64,000 bases of DNA from an uncultured Bryobacterales bacterium (GTDB lineage: Bacteria; Acidobacteriota; Terriglobia; Bryobacterales; UBA6623). Below, in pieces: positions 55,280 to 63,934 of this stretch. Within the stretch, counting starts at the first letter, position 1; every line of letters begins with the position of its first letter. Location of the stretch: the NCBI GenBank assembly GCA_951813065.1, contig CATOTH010000011.1:165842-229841 (forward strand), written 5' to 3'. The notes below the pieces were generated by a model. The model made no database searches, was not told the origin of the DNA, and saw nothing but the letters and a program-made list of their open reading frames with translations. The translations under genes and the position numbers were made by a program.

Positions 55280-56678
55280 TGCTAGCGAGGCGGCTGGGTA
55301 TAACGATAATCCCGACGTCATCGGCGCGCTGCTGACAGCCGGCGCAGACCTGAACGCTCGCGACCGGCGGGGCACTGCTCCCCTGCGTGAGGCGGCCGAA
55401 AATGATAATCCCGAAATCCTCGCCGCGCTGCTGCAGGCAGGCGCTGACCCCAGGGTGCGGGACTCAGCGGGCCAGACTCCGTTGCACTACGGGGCCTGGC
55501 ACAACCCGAATCCCGTCTACATTTCCGCATTGCTGGATGCATGGGCGGATCTCGAAGCGCGGGATGCAAACGGTATGACACCGCTACATACGGCCGCGAT
55601 GGCCAACCCCTTTTCTGCCGTGATCGCCATGTTCCTCAAATGTGGGGCCGACCCCAATGCTCGAGACCGCAAAGGGAAGACACCCCTCCATCTCGCAGTC
55701 ATATGGCCGAGGGGCAAGGGAGATTTTCTGGTCAACACCCTGAAGTCGAATGAGGCCGTGGTGGCTGCGCTCTTGGATGGAGGCGCGGACCCCAACGCCA
55801 GAGACAAGGCTGGCAAGACGCCGCTGCACACGGCGGCCGAGAGCAACGAAAACCCTGCCGTCCTTACCGCGCTTCTGGATGCAGGGGGGGATTCCAGGGC
55901 GCGGGACGGGCGGAACAGGATCCCGCGGGACTATGTCAAGGACAGCGAAAAGCTCGCGCACTCCAAGGTCTACTGGCTGCACGAGGCACTGCGGGCCAAG
56001 CGATACTACGCGGCCTTGCGCCTGATTCGCATCGGCGAGGATGTGGACGAACCCAACGGCTCGGGGGCCATGCCTCTGTGCATCGCCACGCTCGACGAAG
56101 AGGCCGGTGCCTTCGATGTGACGCAGGCGCTCCTGCAGCACGGAGCGGATACAGAGGTGGAGTGCGACACCGGCGGGACACCGCTGTACAACGCGTCGAT
56201 TTCTGGAAACGTGCCCGCTGTGGAGGTCCTCGCTCGTCACGGGGCGGAACTCGGGGCTTCGCTGGACGATGGTCGGATGCTCACGCCCCTTTTCGGGGCC
56301 TACTCGATAGGCGATGGCCGGGTAGTCGACTTCCTTGAGTCGCGCGGACAGCGGATCAGCGATGAAGCGAAGCGATTGGCGACGTCGTTCCGGAACGGAA
56401 AGTCGCACATTGATGCCGAGATGGACGCGATTCCCCGTGAGGGCCTGTCGCAGGCGGAACGGGACCAGCTGTATTGGGAGGCACGCTGGAAGGCGCTGGC
56501 GAGACTGGCAGGCGATGCGTCCAGTGAGACGGAGAAGCAGTTGATGCGCCTCACGGCCGAAAAGCTGCTCGCAATACCCTATGCCTCGAAACCCGTCGAC
56601 ATGACGCATGAAGAGTGGTCGGAGCCGGTCATCGACAAAGCATTTGAGGCGGCCCGAGAAGAACTCTCCAGGAGGTAG
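55280..56678 (+). CDS. Ankyrin protein Ank6, 5'-truncated fusion of two repeat types
   Basis: The open frame runs from ATG 55242, but ankyrin homology starts at about 55280 (YNDNPDVIGALLTAGADLNA) in mid-repeat, with no signal peptide. Six consensus repeats follow (for example TPLHTAAMANPFSAVIAMFL and TPLHTAAESNENPAVLTALL). The family module then begins: LHEALRAKRYYAALRLIRIG, CIATLDEEAGAFDVTQALLQ, PLYNASISGNVPAVEVLARH and GAYSIGDGRVVDFLESRG. Two motif copies end the protein (IPREGLSQAERDQLY and KPVDMTHEEWSEPV). It probably lost its 5' end to the neighbouring IS110 element. Confidence 0.72.
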
Positions 56679-56873
56679 GAAGATCTTGTCGGGACGTCCG
56701 ATCGGAACAGTGTGAATCGGGATATCGATTGGCATCGCCCGATGCATCTTCGAATTCGCGGCGCCGAAGTCAGACCGTCACGCGAGCCACGATTCCATTC
56801 CAGACGGCACCTCTCCTTGAGTCGACCCGCAACGGGAGGCACCGTACGCTCGACGTCTTTTCTGCACTGGTGT
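56679..56873. other. Short intergenic region after Ank6
   Basis: About 200 bases (some 480 if the weak membrane-protein call at 56874-57158 is not real). A plus-strand frame at 56712-57026 has no recognisable content. Confidence 0.35.
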
Positions 56874-57158
56874 TCAGTTTCGCCCCAGTTGGCCTGTCGG
56901 AACACCCGGCCAGGACCGGTGCCTTGCCGCATCGCTGCCGCCCAGGTTGAGTTCTACCAGGTCGCCCCGACCCAATGCATTGAGAATGCCCGGGCGGTAA
57001 GTGGTGACCACCACGAGCGCCGGTAGAGCAAAGACGGCAAACCAATCGAGGTAGGGAAAACCGATATTGCGGAGAGCTGGAAACGGGGCAGCGACGAATC
57101 TGAATGCCAGGAACGTTCCGAATGCTATTCTTGCCGCGAGCTGCAACTTGGCTGACAT
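56874..57158 (-). CDS. Possible small membrane protein
   Basis: A 94-residue frame from ATG 57158 with two hydrophobic stretches (ARIAFGTFLAFRFVAAPFPA and LDWFAVFALPALVVVTTYRP). No good ribosome binding site and no known family. The call is weak. Confidence 0.3.
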   Translation of the reverse strand: MSAKLQLAARIAFGTFLAFRFVAAPFPALRNIGFPYLDWFAVFALPALVVVTTYRPGILNALGRGDLVELNLGGSDAARHRSWPGVPTGQLGRN

Positions 57159-57171
57159 CAGCGCCCAGGGC

Positions 57172-58150
57172 CTAGGATAACCCGGGAAGGTGCCGGCTGT
57201 AGCGGTCCGGCCGTCCGGCATAGCGGACCGCTACGCCTTGACGGCGGTGTTGCATCGGGAGCCGGGCGGCTGGCTGCCGCCAAGCCAGCGAGTCCAGACG
57301 GTCCTGCCGCACCGGCCGACTCGGGCAACCCAAGCCGTCTTCCCAGCGCCATCCGTCCGAGCCCGGGCAGCGGTCGTAGTACAGCTTCCGCTTCGTCGTC
57401 CGCGTCGAACAGCGGTAGTAGGCATAACCGCAACGCCGACACGCCAGCATGCCCAGCAACAGGGGCGGCTCCTTCGTCCGCCGCGTCGCATGCCGCTTGT
57501 TTGCCTGCAGCTGCTCTCGGACTTGCTCGAACTGCTCCGCGCTGACCAAGGCCGGCACCGGGATCTCGATCCACTCCTCGCGCGGACGCTCGAGCCCGCT
57601 CACCTGCTGGTTCGCGAACTTCCCCGGCCCCGCAAGGGTCGCGTGGCCCTCTGCCTCCGACCCGTCCCCGTCTTGCCGTAAATCGCCCTCCCGCGGCAGG
57701 CCGGATTGCGCAGAATGGCTCCAATCACCGAGCGGTCCCAGCACTGCTTCCCCGTGCGAGTCCGAATCCCTGGCTCCGTCAGGTTGCGCGCAATCGCTCC
57801 GATGCTGCACTGGTCCCGCGGAAAGCTGTCAGACACTTGGCGCACCACCTCGGCCTCCCCCGCCAGGATCTCGTAGCACGGCTCGGCCCCGCGCCACGCT
57901 TCACGTAGCGGTATCCGTAGGGCGCTCCCGAGAACACGCTCCGAGACCCGTTCCGCGCCTTGATCCCCTTGCCACCCCAGGATCGCTCGTACTCGGCAAT
58001 CATGCCCCGCACCTGGACCAGCAGACGCTCCTGCGGAGTCTCCGCCGACGGCGACTCCACGAACTCGCACGCCACCCCGCAGCGCGCCAACTCCTCCAAC
58101 AGCAGCACCTGCTAGGCGTACTTCCGGCTGAGAGGGTTCGGTCGCCAAGC
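57172..58150 (-). pseudogene. Large serine recombinase remnant, multiply frameshifted
   Basis: Pieces in three frames line up in order: LSRKYA, TAG at 58114-58112, QVLLLEELARCGVACEF and PQERLLVQVRGMIAEYERS; then SGAPYGYRYVKRG; then SIGAIARNLTEPGIRTRTGK and VIGAILRNPACRGRAIYGKT; then EEWIEIPVPALVSAEQFEQV and LGMLACRRCGYAYYRCSTRT. These are the resolvase C-terminus, the Recombinase domain and the zinc ribbon. The catalytic Ser end is missing. Confidence 0.7.
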
Positions 58151-58409
58151 GTCAAGGTGACAGGATTCTGCCAAGGTGGCTCGCCCCTTGCCTGGCGACC
58201 GTGAAATCCGACAGAAAGGCAGATCCTTGAACGAAGCGATTCAGGGACTCTGCGATCGCCGCAGTACCTCGATGCACTGCGGGGGCCAGCCCCCACCGGC
58301 CGGCAACTTCGCGATCACGACTCACCGTGCTGCATGGGTCGTCTCGCCAAGACATGCCGGGAAACGATTCCGGGCGGTTCGGCGTACATCACATACGGCA
58401 GGGCTGTAC

Positions 58410-61145
58410 ATGGATCTGTACCGGAATCCCCGGAAGTGCGTGGTGGCGGCGCGTGTGGCCAGCCTTGCCATTGGTGCCCTCGCTCTCGCCACTCCTACGT
58501 TGGGGACTAGACCGCACTGCTCGGGGTGGAACGGACCGGGATTCTTCGTGGAGGCGGGAGTTGCAGACGTGGTCCGCTGCCTCGACCTCGGGAAGAGCCT
58601 GACGGATCGCGACTACCTCGGCTCGACCCCCTTGCATAACGCGGCGGCGTACAGCGGGCCGGCGCAGGTCCGGGCGCTGCTCGACAGGGGCGCGGAACTG
58701 TTCGCCCTGGATCCCGAAGGCCGGACGCCCCTCCACCTGGCGGCAGAGAAGCAGGGCCTCCCAGAGACCGTCACGACGCTCCTCGACGCCGGGGCGCAGG
58801 TGGATGCGCGAGACGAGAGCGGTCGGACGCCGCTGCATGCGGCCGCCCGCAAGGGCACCCTGGCAAGCGTCAGGGTCTTGCTCCATGCCGGAGCGGCCCT
58901 CGATGCGCGGGACCACCGCGGCGCGACACCCCTCCACGCGGCGGCCGGCCACGAAGCACCGGCGAACACCGTCGAACTCCTCCGCGCCGGAGCGGCTCCG
59001 GACGCACGGGACGAATGGGGCAGGACGGCCCTCCACACCGCCGCGAGCAACGGCAGGTCCTCCGCCAGCATCAAGCCGCTGCTTGATGCTGGCGCGCAAG
59101 TCGACGCACGCGAAGAGCTGCATGGCGAAACGCCGCTACACGCAGCGGCGCACCTGGGCACGCCAGCCGGGATCGCCGTCCTGCTCGAGGCCGGCGCGGA
59201 AGTGACCGCGGAGGATCATCTCGGTTGCACGCCCATGCACTCCGCCGTCCAGTACCGCCCCGAAAACGTTGCCGCCCTGGCCGCGGCGGGAGCGGACCCG
59301 AACGCACGCGACAGTTCCGGCCGCACGCCGCTCCATGACGCCGCGGGGCAGGGGAACCCGGAGACGATCGCGGCGCTCGTCGCGGTCGGCGCGGACCTCG
59401 AGACCCGCGATTTCCGGCTGGGCTGGACCCCGTTGCGCGAAGCCGCGGAACGGAGCAAGCCGGAGAACAAGACCGCTCTCCTCAAGGCCGGCGCGAATCC
59501 GGCGACGGTCCCCCTGGGAGAGCCGGACCTGCCCCTGCTGGAGCGGATCCGGGCGGCAACCCGATCGCGTCCGGCCGGCCCGCCGGAGCCGGCCCCGACG
59601 GAATGCTCGCGATGGAACCGGACCGCCTTCTTCTTGCAGGCGGCGCCCGCGGACGTGGCACGCTGCATCGGCGAGGGCAGCCCCCTCTCCGAGGGACCCC
59701 AAGGCAGGACACCGCTGCACTGGGCGGCGAGAGCCGGTCGCCCGGACCACGTCGCGGCCCTTCTCGATGCCGGCGCCGACATCGAGGCGCGAGATCGATG
59801 GGGCCGGACTCCCCTCCATTTCGCGGCGTCAAATGCAGCCGGGGCGGCGTTCGACCGAGGCCTCGCTGCCGCCGGCACGATCCGCAGGCTGCAGGCTGCC
59901 TACCTCACGGTGTCGACCATCGCGGTCCTGCTCAAGGCGGGCGCGGACCTGCACGCGAGGGACGAAGACGGCGACACCCCGCTCCAAGCCGCCGCCCGGG
60001 GCGGCTGGCCGGAGTATATCGCCGCGCTGGTGGATGCGGGGGCTGATCTCGGAGCGCGAAGTGATCTCGCCCGGACTCCCCTCCACAGGGTCGTCATAGA
60101 CGAGTGGGTGTCCAAGGACTCAGTCTCTTACGCGAAGCCGAGCATCTTCGGTGCGGATGTGGATTCCAGGGACAGGCAGACAGCGCGGCGGCTGGCGAAT
60201 ATCGCTGCTCTGCTCGATGCCGGCGCGGACGTCGGGGCACGCGACAAGGACGGGTGGACGCCCCTGCACGCCGCAGCAGTGAGCGGCACTCCGGCGTATT
60301 CCGCGGCCATGGTCGAGGGCGGGGCGGACATCCACGCCGGCGACGACGCGGGCGACACTCCGCTGCATCTGGCGGCGATGACGCCGACGATGGGGAACAT
60401 CGCCGCGGTCCTCGCGGCAGGGGCTGACATCGACGCCAGCAACAATGACGGGCGCACGGCCCTGCACGCGGCCGCGATGTACGGGACGGAGCACATTGCG
60501 AGCCTTCTCCGGGCGGGAGCCGCCCCGGATGCCCGAGGCCGGTTCGGCAACACTCCGCTGCATCTTGCCGCGGCATTCGGGACGCCCGAGGGGGTCGCGC
60601 TGCTCCTGGAGGCCGGCGCGGATGTGAATGGCGAGGACAACCACGGGCAGACGCCCGTGTATGACGCCGCAACCTATGGCTCTCCGGAGACCGTTTCCGC
60701 GCTGATTGCCGCCGGAGCCGATCTGGCAACGCGGGACGTGTCCGGCAGCTCGCCGTTGCATGCCGCGGCGGACGGTGACGAGCCGCGAAACGTCGCGCTC
60801 CTGCTCGAAATGGGACTGGATCCCAAAGCTGGGGACCGAGCAGGCAAGACCCCCCTGCACGAGGCTGCGGCATCGGGCAAGCCTGAGAGCATCGTCCTGC
60901 TTGTCGAGGCTGGAGCCTCTGTGGACGCGAGGGACCATGGGGGCCGACCTCCGTTGCACCTAGCAGCCAGGTACGGTTCGGCAGAGAATATCGTGGCACT
61001 CCTGGATGCGGGCGCGGATCCGGCAATCAATGACCGGGACGGCAAGTCCGCGTGGGACCACGCGCAGAGCCGGAGGCGGATGCTGGACGCGGAAACCTCC
61101 CGGCGGCTGGATCCGAGCGGTGGTGACGTCCCTGCGGGCCGCTAG
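58410..61145 (+). CDS. Giant exported ankyrin protein Ank7
   Basis: A 911-residue protein from ATG 58410 with a signal peptide (VVAARVASLAIGALALATPT). It has 21 ankyrin repeats plus a half repeat at the C-terminus. The protein is an internal duplication: a cap (CSGWNGPGFFVEAGVADVVR) followed by nine repeats, a Pro-rich linker, and a second cap (CSRWNRTAFFLQAAPADVAR) followed by twelve repeats. Repeats are close to consensus (RTPLHLAAEKQGLPETVTTL, LLDAGADVGARDKDGWTPLH). There is no enzymatic domain and no transmembrane anchor after the signal. Such proteins in symbionts are thought to bind host proteins; this is inference here. Confidence 0.88.
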   Translation: MDLYRNPRKCVVAARVASLAIGALALATPTLGTRPHCSGWNGPGFFVEAGVADVVRCLDLGKSLTDRDYLGSTPLHNAAAYSGPAQVRALLDRGAELFALDPEGRTPLHLAAEKQGLPETVTTLLDAGAQVDARDESGRTPLHAAARKGTLASVRVLLHAGAALDARDHRGATPLHAAAGHEAPANTVELLRAGAAPDARDEWGRTALHTAASNGRSSASIKPLLDAGAQVDAREELHGETPLHAAAHLGTPAGIAVLLEAGAEVTAEDHLGCTPMHSAVQYRPENVAALAAAGADPNARDSSGRTPLHDAAGQGNPETIAALVAVGADLETRDFRLGWTPLREAAERSKPENKTALLKAGANPATVPLGEPDLPLLERIRAATRSRPAGPPEPAPTECSRWNRTAFFLQAAPADVARCIGEGSPLSEGPQGRTPLHWAARAGRPDHVAALLDAGADIEARDRWGRTPLHFAASNAAGAAFDRGLAAAGTIRRLQAAYLTVSTIAVLLKAGADLHARDEDGDTPLQAAARGGWPEYIAALVDAGADLGARSDLARTPLHRVVIDEWVSKDSVSYAKPSIFGADVDSRDRQTARRLANIAALLDAGADVGARDKDGWTPLHAAAVSGTPAYSAAMVEGGADIHAGDDAGDTPLHLAAMTPTMGNIAAVLAAGADIDASNNDGRTALHAAAMYGTEHIASLLRAGAAPDARGRFGNTPLHLAAAFGTPEGVALLLEAGADVNGEDNHGQTPVYDAATYGSPETVSALIAAGADLATRDVSGSSPLHAAADGDEPRNVALLLEMGLDPKAGDRAGKTPLHEAAASGKPESIVLLVEAGASVDARDHGGRPPLHLAARYGSAENIVALLDAGADPAINDRDGKSAWDHAQSRRRMLDAETSRRLDPSGGDVPAGR

Positions 61146-61231
61146 GCGATGGCCTGCCTGACCGCAGAATACGGTTACTCCGCTGCAGCGTCGATGAAGT
61201 GGCCGCGTCAGAACATGTGCTGACAGATGGA

Positions 61232-61254
61232 CTACCGCGTCAGAATTCGGTTGG
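61232..61254 (+). repeat. Left terminal inverted repeat of the IS
   Basis: CTACCGCGTCAGAATTCGGT plus TGG. It is the reverse complement of 63912-63934 with one mismatch. A partial direct copy (CCGCGTCAGAA) lies 29 bases outside, at 61203-61213. Confidence 0.9.
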
Positions 61255-61442
61255 GGATTGTGAAATCGTTGATATAGATGTAGTTAGACGAATTCAAGTT
61301 CTGCATACTGTGCCATTTTTCCAGTACGGAACTGCTGTCTGACCCCGATTTCGGGCTAATCCCCTTCCGTCAGCCTTGATCCGCCGGCCCAGATTGTCAG
61401 GGTATAGACTCGATTGCCAATATGTGTGTATACTAGGACATC

Positions 61443-62120
61443 ATGCCCGCCCGGTCCCCTGACCTGCTCGTCCCGCTGCTGGCTTCCAACTCCCCCGTCA
61501 CGCTCGATCAGCTCCAGCAAGCCCTCGGCCCTGTCTCCCGCCGCACCACCTTCCGCTACCTGCGCCAGGTCCGCCACCTGCGCAGCTACAACCACAACGG
61601 CCGCTTCTACACCGACCGCGACCCCGCCCGCTTCGACCGCTTCGGCCTGCTCTCCCTCGGCGACGTCCACTTCTCCCGCGACGGTTCGCTCCCCGCCACC
61701 GTCCGGCGCCTGCTCGACGAATCCGAGGACGGCTGCACTGACAGGGAACTCCGCGCCCTGCTGCACGTGCCCGTGCACCCCTTCCTGCTCGCCGCCGTGC
61801 GCCAGGACCGCGCCCGCCGCGAGCGCCTCGGCGGCGTGTATGTCTATCTCCGCAACGGACCCGCCGGCGACCGGCAGCTGCAGGCTCGCCTAGCCCGCCT
61901 GGCCGCCAGCGGCGAGGCCGCTCCGGACGCCACGCTGGAACCGGAACTGATCATCGCGGTGCTGCTGGTGCTGGTCCGTTATCCCGGGTCCCGGCCGACG
62001 GCGGTGGCCCGGCGCCTGCAAGGCCGCTCCCCGCCCATCGGGCGGGCGCAGGTGCAGGCCGTGTTCGATCGCTTCGAGCTCGCCGGGAGCGGCCAAAAAG
62101 GGGGGTCTACTCGCAGCTGA
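61443..62120 (+). CDS. IS ORF A: helix-turn-helix accessory or N-terminal transposase part
   Basis: A 225-residue frame. SNSPVTLDQLQQALGPVSRR followed by TTFRYLRQVRHLRSYNHNGR is a winged-helix-like start. ARRERLGGVYVYLRNGPAGD and SRPTAVARRLQGRSPPIGRA suggest a second DNA-binding part. It ends at TGA 62118-62120 just after an A5G6 run; a -1 shift there would continue directly as VYSQLTLLLEQAREAGWTGA into the DDE frame. It most likely forms the N-terminal part of a fused transposase of about 825 residues. Confidence 0.75.
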   Translation: MPARSPDLLVPLLASNSPVTLDQLQQALGPVSRRTTFRYLRQVRHLRSYNHNGRFYTDRDPARFDRFGLLSLGDVHFSRDGSLPATVRRLLDESEDGCTDRELRALLHVPVHPFLLAAVRQDRARRERLGGVYVYLRNGPAGDRQLQARLARLAASGEAAPDATLEPELIIAVLLVLVRYPGSRPTAVARRLQGRSPPIGRAQVQAVFDRFELAGSGQKGGSTRS

Positions 62121-62125
62121 CACTG

Positions 62126-63919
62126 TTGCTGGAACAGGCCCGCGAGGCGGGCTGGACCGGCGCGAGGATCGCCCGCGCCACGCTCGCCGGCGGGTCGCCG
62201 CCACGCGTCGATTTCGTCGCCGAGCAGGGCCACTGCCGGCGCTGCGGCCGGGTCCTGAGCCAGCAGAAGAGCCAGACCCGGGTGGTGGCCACGCTGGCGG
62301 CCGGCACGTTCCTGGCGCGCGAGATCCGCAAGCACTGCCGCGCCTGCCGGTCCGAGCCGGCCGCCGTCTGCCGGCAACTGGCCGGTCTGGCCCCGCCCGG
62401 CCAGCGCTACGGCTACGACCTGCTCGTGTGGGTCGGGCTGGCCCGCTATCACCGCCACCTCCAGCGCGAGGAGATCCGCGCTGCCCTGGACCGCCAGGGC
62501 ATCCACCTCTCGTCCGGTTCCGTCTCCGCGCTGTGCGATCGCTTCCTGGCGGCGCTGGAAGCGCTGCACTGGCAGCGGGCCCCGGCCCTGCGCGCTGGCA
62601 TGCCCCATGGCTATGCCCTGCACATCGATGCCACCGGCGACAAGGGCAAGGGCGGCACGTTCCGCTGCCTGGACGGCTGGACCGGCTGGGTCCTGCACGC
62701 GGTGCGGATCGGTTCGGAGAACGAGCGCGAACTGCGCCCGGCCGTCGAGCGCACCCTGGCCGCCTTCGGCGATCCGGTCGCGGTCATGCGCGACCTGGGC
62801 GGGGCCGGTGCCAAAGCGGTCGCGGACTGCCGCCAGCGGGGCATCCCCGATCTGCTGTGCCAGTACCATTTCCTGGCGGCCGTCGGCCACCAGCTGCTCG
62901 ATGACAGCTACGCCCTGCTGCGCACCCAGATCACCCGCAGCAAGGTGCGCGCTCGTTTGCGGGAGCTGCTGCGAACGGCCCGCTCGGCCGCGGGCGTGCG
63001 CGCGGATCTGCCGGCCCTGCTGCTCTGGATCCTGGAGGGCGAGGGCCGCAAGGACCTGCCCTATCCCTTCTCCCTGCCGCACCGCGACTTCCACCTCCGT
63101 GGCGCGCAATTCCCCGCGGAGCGCGACCGCCGACTGCCCCGGCCGCGCACCCGGGCCGAACTCCGCGTGCTGCGGCTGGCGGCCGAGGCCTTGGCCGACT
63201 ACCAGCGGCTGGACCGGCCGGGCTGGGCCGCCGACCGCCTCCAGCGCGGCTGGGCCGTGTTCTGCCAATTGCGCGCCCTGCTGCGCCTGTCCGACGAGGA
63301 ACTGCCGGGCGGGCCGCGCCCGCCATCCTCCGCCCCGCTCGGCCCGGCGGCGGCCGCCGCCCGGCTGCGCGCCATCGCCGCCGACCTGCAGCGCTACCAC
63401 CAGGACCTGCGCCAGCGGGTCCGGACGCCGGCTGCCGACGGGCCCGGATCGTTCCAGCCCGACTCGATCGTCCTCCGCTATCTGGACCGCTACGGCGACG
63501 GCCTCACCGGCCATCCCGTGGTCCGCGACCAAGCCGGACGGGCGGTGGCGGTCGTCGACCGCACCAACAATGTCATCGAGCAGTCCTTCGCCATCACCAA
63601 GCAGGGCCTGCGCCGCCGCCTGGGCCGCGCTCAACTGGGGCGCGACCTGGAGGACCAGCCGGCCCAAGCCGCCCTGGCCGCGAACCTGCGGCATCCCGAC
63701 TACGTCCGCATCCTGTGCGGCACGCTCGACCAATTGCCCCGGGCCTTCGCCGAACTGGACCGCCACCAGCCCACCCGCCCCCCGCGCTTGCAGCGCCACA
63801 ACCGGGATGCGGAACTGCGCCGACGGAACCGGGCGTGGGCCGACGACGCCCGACATTGCCCGCCCCCGAACTCACCCAACTACCCACAGGCGCACCCAGA
63901 ACTACACGTATCCAACTGA
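62126..63919 (+). CDS. IS ORF B: DDE-type transposase
   Basis: A 597-residue frame (TTG 62126 is only the first possible start). A zinc-ribbon-like start (CRRCGRVLSQQKSQTRVVAT, KHCRACRS) precedes the catalytic region: YALHIDATGDKGKGGTFRCL (first Asp), VAVMRDLGGAGAKAVADCRQ (second Asp) and VVDRTNNVIEQSFAITKQGL (Glu). RRRLGRAQLGRDLEDQPAQA and YVRILCGTLDQLP follow. The stop codon lies inside the right inverted repeat. Probably expressed as a fusion with ORF A. Confidence 0.82.
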   Translation: MLEQAREAGWTGARIARATLAGGSPPRVDFVAEQGHCRRCGRVLSQQKSQTRVVATLAAGTFLAREIRKHCRACRSEPAAVCRQLAGLAPPGQRYGYDLLVWVGLARYHRHLQREEIRAALDRQGIHLSSGSVSALCDRFLAALEALHWQRAPALRAGMPHGYALHIDATGDKGKGGTFRCLDGWTGWVLHAVRIGSENERELRPAVERTLAAFGDPVAVMRDLGGAGAKAVADCRQRGIPDLLCQYHFLAAVGHQLLDDSYALLRTQITRSKVRARLRELLRTARSAAGVRADLPALLLWILEGEGRKDLPYPFSLPHRDFHLRGAQFPAERDRRLPRPRTRAELRVLRLAAEALADYQRLDRPGWAADRLQRGWAVFCQLRALLRLSDEELPGGPRPPSSAPLGPAAAAARLRAIAADLQRYHQDLRQRVRTPAADGPGSFQPDSIVLRYLDRYGDGLTGHPVVRDQAGRAVAVVDRTNNVIEQSFAITKQGLRRRLGRAQLGRDLEDQPAQAALAANLRHPDYVRILCGTLDQLPRAFAELDRHQPTRPPRLQRHNRDAELRRRNRAWADDARHCPPPNSPNYPQAHPELHVSN

Positions 63920-63934
63920 ATTCTGACGCGGTAG
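63912..63934 (-). repeat. Right terminal inverted repeat of the IS
   Basis: CCAACTGAATTCTGACGCGG plus TAG; contains the stop codon of ORF B. Followed at once by the target duplication CAGATGGA. Confidence 0.9.

Larger units (their letters stand above)
61232..63934 (+). mobile_element. Complete insertion sequence, 2703 bp, with TIRs and 8-bp TSD
   Basis: Both ends are 23-bp inverted repeats with one mismatch. CAGATGGA occurs immediately outside each end (61224-61231 and 63935-63942), a perfect 8-bp target duplication, which implies a fairly recent insertion. Inside are two plus-strand frames (HTH-like protein and DDE-like transposase) in a -1 relation joined by an A5G6 run. I could not place it in a named IS family. 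It is the last element in the window, 86 bases after Ank7. Confidence 0.88.

Noticed and set aside
40898..58114. TAG as a reassigned sense codon
   Set aside because: TAG ends several intact genes here (for example gldF, gldG, the DUF4340 gene, prs), so general reassignment is excluded. Local nonsense mutations explain the data.
61979..63856. 625-codon minus-strand frame opposite the DDE transposase
   Set aside because: It is the shadow of the transposase, with Gly/Ala/Gln-rich composition and no motifs.
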